DNA of 35,258 nucleotides from Leptospira borgpetersenii serovar Javanica. Its GTDB lineage: Bacteria > Spirochaetota > Leptospiria > Leptospirales > Leptospiraceae. Shown piece by piece: positions 30,497-35,258 of this stretch. The translations under genes and the position numbers were made by a program. The notes under the pieces are model-generated. The model worked only from the letters and a program-made list of their open reading frames with translations. It did no database searches and had not been told where the DNA came from. The stretch spans positions 1-35,258 of the forward strand of contig NZ_QAJG01000031.1 of the NCBI RefSeq assembly GCF_003046425.1, written 5' to 3'. How positions within the stretch are numbered: the first letter of the stretch is position 1; each line of letters opens with the position of its first letter.

Positions 30497-31501
30497 ATGA
30501 ATCGGGAGAAAATCAATCAAGCGTTAAACGGAATCTTAAAGGTATATGAAGAAATCCGATCTCAGAGTTCTTTGAATAAAAACACTGTAGTTTTAGAAGC
30601 AAATCGAGAAATCGGGAGAATTTTAAAAGACACCGAGAAAGATGCGACAAATGAAGAACGAACGAGTGGCAGCTGGATGAAAGCAATTTCTTTTCAATTG
30701 CAGAAACATTTAAAAAAAGGATTTTCGGAAAGGAACCTTTTTTACGCTCAAAAGTTCTACGAAGTTTACGGAAAATCGGAATTGGATCATAGACTAAGCT
30801 GGAGCCATTATCGAAAATTGGCATCCATTGTTGATGAGAAACTGAGAGAGAAGCTTACACAAGCAGCCATACAAAAGGGATGGAGCGAAAAGGATCTATC
30901 TATTAAAGTCAAAGAAAGCGGACAACAAAGAAGATCTCCGGAATTAAGATGGAAACGCCCTGAGGGTTTGCTTTGGCATTACAAAATCAAAGAAAGCTTA
31001 ACTACGAACGAAAGTTTCCTACTTGATTTAGGTTTTTACTGTTACTACGAAATACCGCAAACTCAAGCCGGTAACAAATACAAAACCGACGATATTTTAG
31101 AGATCCACAAACAAGGTAAATCCTGGAATATTAAGAAAACAAAGATCCCCAAATCATCGGATCTTTATTTCTACTTTGGGGAAATCGAACGGATCATTGA
31201 CGGAGATACAATTCTTGTAAAGTTGCAGTTAGGATTTAACGTAATTGCAAGACAGAGAATTCGATTACACAACGTGTGGTCGGGGGAGTTGGATACGGAT
31301 GAAGGCGCAAGCAGTTTTGAGTTGTTGAAAAAGAAATTACCTTCTAAAACAAAGATAATTGTAAGGAGCAGATCGAAAGACATCTACGGACGTTATGTAG
31401 GCGATGTTTTGTATTTACCCAAAAAGGCAATTAAACCGGAAGAGATCTTAAAGGATGGAATTTATTTAAACGAGGAACTTTCAAAGATTGGAGGCTTTTA
31501 G
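30497..31501 (+). CDS. DUF1016 N-terminal domain fused to a staphylococcal nuclease-like domain
   Basis: The 334-residue protein has an N-terminal helical domain (about 5-140) of the DUF1016/YhcG type, recognisable from the LNKNTVVLEANREIGRIL region and SWSHYRKLASI at 101-111. In YhcG-like proteins it is usually joined to a PD-(D/E)xK nuclease. Here the C-terminus (about 225-330) looks like a staphylococcal/thermonuclease domain. It has IIDGDTI at 233-239 (D235, D237), RIRL with R256, E264, and YGRYVGDV with R299, matching D21, R35, E43 and R87. The position of D40 appears to be Trp261. This suggests a DNA- or RNA-cleaving enzyme with a DUF1016 targeting or partner domain, perhaps linked to defence or mobile elements. 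The start is an ATG with a weak, distant AGGA. Confidence 0.75.
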   Translation: MNREKINQALNGILKVYEEIRSQSSLNKNTVVLEANREIGRILKDTEKDATNEERTSGSWMKAISFQLQKHLKKGFSERNLFYAQKFYEVYGKSELDHRLSWSHYRKLASIVDEKLREKLTQAAIQKGWSEKDLSIKVKESGQQRRSPELRWKRPEGLLWHYKIKESLTTNESFLLDLGFYCYYEIPQTQAGNKYKTDDILEIHKQGKSWNIKKTKIPKSSDLYFYFGEIERIIDGDTILVKLQLGFNVIARQRIRLHNVWSGELDTDEGASSFELLKKKLPSKTKIIVRSRSKDIYGRYVGDVLYLPKKAIKPEEILKDGIYLNEELSKIGGF

Positions 31502-31557
31502 ATTTTAAAAAAATGAGTAAAATTCGATCTTTCCTTGACAAAAAACCGCCTAACGGG

Positions 31558-31583
31558 CAACTCTTTGATATATCAAAGAGTTG
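31558..31583 (+). terminator. Perfect 26-base palindrome after the DUF1016-nuclease gene
   Basis: CAACTCTTTGATA is followed directly by its complement, 57 bases past the stop codon. The RNA hairpin would be strong, but only a short pyrimidine run follows, so it may be a terminator, a processing site or an operator. Confidence 0.4.
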
Positions 31584-31876
31584 GTTCTAAACTCTTAAAG
31601 TTTCCTTCCGTTTTTTTCTTTCAAAGTGCCAAAACAAACCCGAACTGCACAGGCTGTGCGAAGCAGTGCGGAATCCATGTGACCTAACATGTATTAGGTG
31701 ATTTTGACTCTTGACGCAAATCACAGGATTTTGTAGTTTTACCGTTGCGGCTTGTGGTTTACAAAACCGGCATATTCCAGTTTCTTGAACTTCAGGAGAT
31801 TTTTCCAAGCTCCGCTTGGAAGCTATTTGTAGCTTGACATCGATCCACAGCCGCGAAAGCGATCGAAGTGTAAATC

Positions 31877-31943
31877 CTGCAATGCAACATGGTTGGAATG
31901 AAGAAATCGGAATATACGAAAAGATTGAAATGTTGCGTTGCAG
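31877..31943. repeat. Inverted repeat with 14-base arms
   Basis: CTGCAATGCAACAT (31877-31890) and ATGTTGCGTTGCAG (31930-31943) pair with one mismatch across a 39-base loop. A smaller hairpin, TCCAAGC/GCTTGGA, lies at 31804-31820. Both look like parts of a dispersed repeat. Confidence 0.5.
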
Positions 31944-31962
31944 ATTGAAACGGAGAGCGCGG

Positions 31963-31988
31963 TTTTTCTTCGCGGAAGCGAAGAAAAA
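31963..31988. terminator. Hairpin TTTTTCTTCGC/GCGAAGAAAAA
   Basis: Perfect 11-base arms with a 4-base loop lie about 50 bases before the repeat block. The U-run on either strand would lie within the stem, so it may stop transcripts in either direction. If so, it would keep the orphan cassette silent from upstream promoters; this is inference. Confidence 0.4.
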
Positions 31989-32038
31989 TTCGCCCTTCTG
32001 TCCTCCGTCTTCAGTCATCTGTCGTCTGCCCTCTGAAC

Positions 32039-33094
32039 ACGGAACCGTTTGTAACTCTACTAACCCTCGGCATGGGAAACGAAACGATGAATGGCACGTT
32101 TGCGGAAGGGAACTACGAGTTAGCAAAGTTCAGAGATTCGAACAAAGCACAACGACATGTCAACGAGTTAGGAATGCGAACCGGAGCGGAGATGTATGCG
32201 AACGACGCTGTCCTAGACAAAGTAGTGACTACGACGTTAGCCGTAACTGGAATCGTGGGTGCGATCCTTTCTTTTACTCCGTTTGCTCCGATTGGAGTTG
32301 GCCTGATGGCAATCTCTGCAATTGGAACTACGGGTTGGAAATCGTTTCGAGGAGCGTATGAAGGCGGAGCAGCGGGTATGGCAGCGGGAGTGGTATCTGG
32401 AATAGCCAACTCTGCGTTAGACTACGCCACGGAAGGAGTGGTAGGAGTGAACTTGAGCTACAGCTATGCGAACGGATTTGGAGCGGGAGTGAGTATCGGT
32501 ACGGACAACAAGACGCAGTTAGGCGGTAGTATCGGATTAAACTACAACGCAAAGAGCGGATCTTGGGGAGCGACAGCCGGTTTAAAAGTGGGCCTTGGTG
32601 GAACGGACAGTCAAGGTAACTATTCGAACTGGGTAGATGCTGGTGTCCATGTGAATAACATAGGTCGAGAGAGTCAATCGCAAGGAGTGAGCGCCAATAT
32701 CCGAGGTCAATACAACGAAAAGAAAGGTCTGAACGGCAGCTTGGGTCTTAGCTACGACACCGCCTCGGGTTACGGTGCAACAATTGGTCTTACGTCTTCG
32801 TTGGGTCCTGTGAGTGTAACTCCTTCTTGGACGGTTTCGGAATACGGTGGTCTAAGTAGCGATGTTCAATACGGCTTTAACAAAAATCTTTTCAACAGGA
32901 CGAATAACCCGGATCATTCCGCCGCGAATCGGAATTTGTTAAGCGACATCTTTGACGGTTTGAGCGGTTTGGTGAGCGGGGTCGGTCGTGGTGTTAAGTC
33001 TGCTTGGGACGGTATGGCCGGTGCAGTGGGTGGTCTCAATGGTGAGAACCTCTCGAACGGCTGGAATGCGATCAAGAATGCGTTGTTTGGCGGT
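32039..33094 (+). repeat. Direct repeat, copy 2 (orphan cassette homology arm)
   Basis: Second copy of 23771-24826, same length and frame. It provides a homology arm of about 1 kb in front of an alternative C-terminal tip. Confidence 0.95.
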
Positions 33095-33934
33095 GATGAT
33101 GCATTGACGTTAAAACCAGGTCCGCGTCCCGGAACATACGTTGATGAAGACGGAACGGTCTTGGTTCGGGATCCGAAGACAGGGAATCTCGCACCGGAAT
33201 GGTTGGTGCCGAATTTACAAAATGCTGGTTCATTGTCGCCCAACTATCCAAGTCATGAAAATGTAACAGAGCACGCTGGTCGCAATGCCGGTTTCAGCGA
33301 AGCCGAGATTAAAATATTGAAGCAAGGAGTGAGATCGGTAGATATGCCAGATGGATATTTAGGTTTAGGGATAATGTGGATTAAAGAAAAACTTGGAATA
33401 GATCCAATGACCTCGAATGATCCAAGTTTGAGAACACATTATGGTCCTGAATCTTTCTATCATAATCAAGAGCCGGAACCTGGAGTTGCACCGCAAGTTA
33501 CCAAAGAGAAGATCCTGAGTCGGATTGAAGAATTGATCACCCTTGCAAGAGAATATGAATCGAATAAAAGCAGATTACCGATTGATGAGAGTCGAAAGAT
33601 ATCTGTGGGGTTATTAGGTATGGCTTTGCACACCATCCAAGATTCTTTTTCGGAAGCTCACGTAGTGAGGGATAGATCACAAGGAGGTTATGGGGAGATC
33701 GTTCAGTTTCAAATTTATACAGGACAGGATCATCACGCTCACAGTATGTCCGATGTTTATACTCCTAATACGTTTTCCTACAACGCATCAGTATTAGCTT
33801 CACAGGCGGTGTTGGAAATGTATGCATTGGGTAAATCAGTATCCGATATTATGAAATACGTAGATAATAATTTCTATAAGATTTCAGATCGAGCCGTTTC
33901 TTCCGGTGTAGCAGATGATTACAAAATATATTAG
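32072..33934 (+). CDS. Orphan 3' fragment of the giant gene with an alternative, phospholipase C-like tip
   Basis: An intact 620-residue frame. Residues 1-341 repeat the end of the giant-protein core; 342-620 are unrelated to the tip at 24833-25705. The new tip has a residue order like zinc-dependent phospholipase C and S1/P1 nucleases: H395 and H401, D424 or D427, H456 (RTHYGPE), H520-x3-D524, H530 six residues after D524, and H557-x3-D561. The spacing H-x3-D-x5-H matches the phospholipase core exactly. The first ATG (32072) is only a core methionine with no ribosome-binding site. The piece is therefore probably not expressed alone but is a reservoir tip that becomes active when recombined onto the core. 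An overlapping gene follows. Tip function is moderately supported; silence is inferred. Confidence 0.7.
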   Translation: MGNETMNGTFAEGNYELAKFRDSNKAQRHVNELGMRTGAEMYANDAVLDKVVTTTLAVTGIVGAILSFTPFAPIGVGLMAISAIGTTGWKSFRGAYEGGAAGMAAGVVSGIANSALDYATEGVVGVNLSYSYANGFGAGVSIGTDNKTQLGGSIGLNYNAKSGSWGATAGLKVGLGGTDSQGNYSNWVDAGVHVNNIGRESQSQGVSANIRGQYNEKKGLNGSLGLSYDTASGYGATIGLTSSLGPVSVTPSWTVSEYGGLSSDVQYGFNKNLFNRTNNPDHSAANRNLLSDIFDGLSGLVSGVGRGVKSAWDGMAGAVGGLNGENLSNGWNAIKNALFGGDDALTLKPGPRPGTYVDEDGTVLVRDPKTGNLAPEWLVPNLQNAGSLSPNYPSHENVTEHAGRNAGFSEAEIKILKQGVRSVDMPDGYLGLGIMWIKEKLGIDPMTSNDPSLRTHYGPESFYHNQEPEPGVAPQVTKEKILSRIEELITLAREYESNKSRLPIDESRKISVGLLGMALHTIQDSFSEAHVVRDRSQGGYGEIVQFQIYTGQDHHAHSMSDVYTPNTFSYNASVLASQAVLEMYALGKSVSDIMKYVDNNFYKISDRAVSSGVADDYKIY

Positions 33935-34517
33935 AAATTGGTTGATAGCAGGAGCGGTTGTGTTGGCCGCTTTTTATTATATACCTAGAATCAATTTTAG
34001 TTGTATTGAAGGGGATTGTTATTCCGGGGAAGGTGTTTATACTTATAATAATACCTATTATTATGGTAGTTTCCAAAAGGGGTATAGACATGGATATGGG
34101 ATGGAGAAATATCCAGGCGGATGTACATATTATGGTTTTTTTGAAGGCGGTCACAAACAACATTACGGATCTTATGTATGTGAAAAGGATAACTATTCTT
34201 TTACAACGTTTTGGAATAACGGAGGATATCATTCTACGGTTATCTATACTTGTGGCGACAAAACATACTATGGGAAGTGGATAAAAACGATCATTTGTAT
34301 TTCTGGTGAATGTGAAAATGGGATTGGGAAAGCTATATTTCCATTCAAAAAGACAATTAGATCCGGGCTATTTAAAGATATAGCTTTATACGGTTATGGA
34401 GAAGAGATTGATGCTTGTACTGGTAAGATTTTGTATAAGGGAAAATTTATACATTCGCATAAAGAAAAAGATTATGATGCAGAAGCGCATAAGCCGGTTA
34501 AGGGATTGGATTATTAA
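33915..34517 (+). CDS. MORN-repeat membrane protein; candidate partner of the orphan tip
   Basis: The 200-residue protein has one N-terminal transmembrane helix (about residues 8-24). After it come MORN-type repeats such as YSGEGVYTYNN, YYYGSFQKGYRHGYG and CTYYGFFEGG, with further Tyr/Gly units to about residue 170 and several Cys. MORN repeats bind proteins or lipids. The gene overlaps the orphan frame by 20 bases, a spacing that implies co-evolution and coupled translation. It holds the place that the lipoprotein holds behind tip 1. It could protect against a phospholipase-like tip at the membrane, or help deliver it. Both readings rest on position. Confidence 0.75.
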   Translation: MITKYIRNWLIAGAVVLAAFYYIPRINFSCIEGDCYSGEGVYTYNNTYYYGSFQKGYRHGYGMEKYPGGCTYYGFFEGGHKQHYGSYVCEKDNYSFTTFWNNGGYHSTVIYTCGDKTYYGKWIKTIICISGECENGIGKAIFPFKKTIRSGLFKDIALYGYGEEIDACTGKILYKGKFIHSHKEKDYDAEAHKPVKGLDY

Positions 34518-34522
34518 GTGGA

Positions 34523-34610
34523 GTGCAGAAAGCACACCCAAGGTAGCAAGCGGAGTCCGGAAAACCGGAGTTTCGTATAAAAAAGTAAAATGATAAGATG
34601 ACAACTTCAC
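34523..34610 (+). repeat. GTGCAGAA element, full copy 1
   Basis: An 88-base unit starts 6 bases after the MORN gene stop. It has hairpins GTGC/GCAC at the left end and TCCGG/CCGGA around AAAA in the middle, and ends GATGACAACTTCAC. The centre reads CACACCCAAGGTAGCAAG. Confidence 0.8.
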
Positions 34611-34666
34611 GGATTGCTGATTTTAATAATAAATAAGAAGCCGTTCTTCGTTATTAGGCTGTTACC

Positions 34667-34754
34667 GTGCAGAATCCACACCCAAGGTAGCAAGTGGAGT
34701 CCGGAAAACCGGAATGCTGCTTGAAAAGGTGAAATGATAAGATGACAACTTCAC
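34667..34754 (+). repeat. GTGCAGAA element, full copy 2
   Basis: Also exactly 88 bases, 144 bases downstream of the first and in the same orientation. It keeps the ACACCCAAGGTAGCAAG centre, the TCCGG/CCGGA hairpin and the end AATGATAAGATGACAACTTC, while differing in between. GTGAA near position 68 can also pair with the terminal TTCAC. Confidence 0.8.
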
Positions 34755-34818
34755 TGAGATCGAATAAAAAAAAGAATCACCGACTAACTAAAATTAACCG
34801 GTGTTTGAATGTGAAAAA

Positions 34819-35258
34819 CTACTTTCTCTTTATTGGAATAGTAGAAGGATTTGCACAAGGATCACAGAGACCTTGTTTGTTGATCTTAGGCCGTATTACG
34901 GCGGCCTCTTTGATTTGCTCGACAAAACGATGTTTGTCTGGAACTTCCCCGTTTAAGACTTGTAGCGGCGAGAAACCGAACAAGACACCGCTTGGACGGG
35001 AGTTGTATCCTGGAACCGCGTCTTTGAGAGTATTGATCACTTCCTCAAATGAAATTGGATTTTTAGGAAATAGAAATTCATATTTCATTTTCTTGTTCAC
35101 GGCTTCGATCATACTGTTTGAGTAGAAAATGTCGACCTGAGCGATTAGTTTTTTGATGAATAAATTGGGCTGGTCTAAGAAACCGTTGACCGCACCTTGA
35201 TTTTCGGAACCGTCATCGCAAAGCAGACGGATAGGTTTGTGAAAGAGATTGAATTTTT
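34819..35258 (-). CDS. IS transposase, integrase-core (DDE), 5' end beyond the window
   Basis: The frame is open from the window edge through a DDE integrase-core C-terminal half. It has RLLCDDGSENQG with the second catalytic Asp, then SNSMIEAVNKKMKYEFLF with the catalytic Glu, and ends PSTIPIKRK. The pattern is that of IS3- or IS481-group transposases. About 145 residues are visible; the first catalytic Asp and the start lie outside. The frame is unbroken in the visible part. The IS end should lie between about 34755 and 34818, close to the second GTGCAGAA element. Confidence 0.75.
   Translation of the reverse strand, partial: KFNLFHKPIRLLCDDGSENQGAVNGFLDQPNLFIKKLIAQVDIFYSNSMIEAVNKKMKYEFLFPKNPISFEEVINTLKDAVPGYNSRPSGVLFGFSPLQVLNGEVPDKHRFVEQIKEAAVIRPKINKQGLCDPCANPSTIPIKRK

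Larger units (their letters stand above)
31502..32038. other. Spacer rich in hairpins, no gene
   Basis: Long open frames here run over the hairpins and continue antisense into the repeat block, so I do not call them genes. The stretch 31963-32038 contains repetitive TCTGTCCTCCGTCTTCAGTC-type sequence, similar to 9565-9615. It ends exactly where homology to the giant gene begins (32039). Confidence 0.55.

Noticed and set aside
31587..32126. A 179-codon minus-strand frame over the spacer and start of the repeat block
   Set aside because: It crosses several hairpins and its 5' end is antisense to the giant-core sequence; the equivalent antisense frame exists at copy 1. No ribosome-binding site or family.
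31816..32361. A 181-codon plus-strand frame overlapping the repeat block
   Set aside because: It reads the core block in the wrong frame and begins in repetitive DNA.
34523..34754. The two 88-base elements as integron attC sites
   Set aside because: They lie after single genes and have hairpins, but the ends lack the RYYYAAC and GTTRRRY arrangement in the right order, and no integrase is visible.

Overview
The window looks like chromosomal DNA of a pathogenic Leptospira species. Base composition is AT-leaning. One gene encodes a secreted virulence-modifying (VM, DUF1561) protein, a family I know only from pathogenic leptospires. Another encodes a giant Leptospira-type structural protein. The spacers hold decayed repeats and insertion-sequence debris typical of that genus. 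The assignment comes from family recognition, not from a database search.

Layout. Positions 1-3834 hold a VM exotoxin-like gene (443-2359, minus) set in repeat-rich, gene-poor DNA. Positions 3835-11192 are mostly housekeeping or regulatory genes in loose order: a compact UvrD-like helicase, an unusual short-chain dehydrogenase (SDR) with a zinc ribbon, a class III adenylate cyclase, and an Rpn-type nuclease. Between them lie a MITE-like element and two gene remnants that I found by hand translation. Positions 11193-26383 are one translationally linked unit: a small membrane-anchored protein, a 4560-residue giant protein, and a lipoprotein. Positions 26384-31501 hold accessory genes: a membrane AraC-type regulator, a small ORF, an XRE regulator, an operon of an N-acyl synthase-like enzyme with a multi-pass membrane protein, and a DUF1016/staphylococcal-nuclease fusion. 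Positions 31502-34754 are an orphan cassette. It repeats about 1.06 kb of the 3' part of the giant gene at roughly 98% identity, then switches to a different C-terminal domain and its own small downstream gene. The window ends inside an IS transposase (minus).

How it works together. The strongest idea is that the giant gene is a polymorphic toxin or effector with exchangeable C-terminal tips. The main copy has a constant core of about 4270 residues, then an AT-richer tip of about 290 residues and a lipoprotein gene. The orphan copy, 8.27 kb downstream in the same orientation and frame, has the end of the same core, a different tip with a zinc phospholipase C-like set of His/Asp residues, and an overlapping MORN-repeat gene. 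A short structured repeat starting GTGCAGAA follows both downstream genes within 6-16 bases and may mark the right edge of the exchangeable modules. Recombination between the two direct repeats would fuse the core in frame to the second tip and delete all genes between them. The downstream genes are candidate immunity or accessory proteins by position only.
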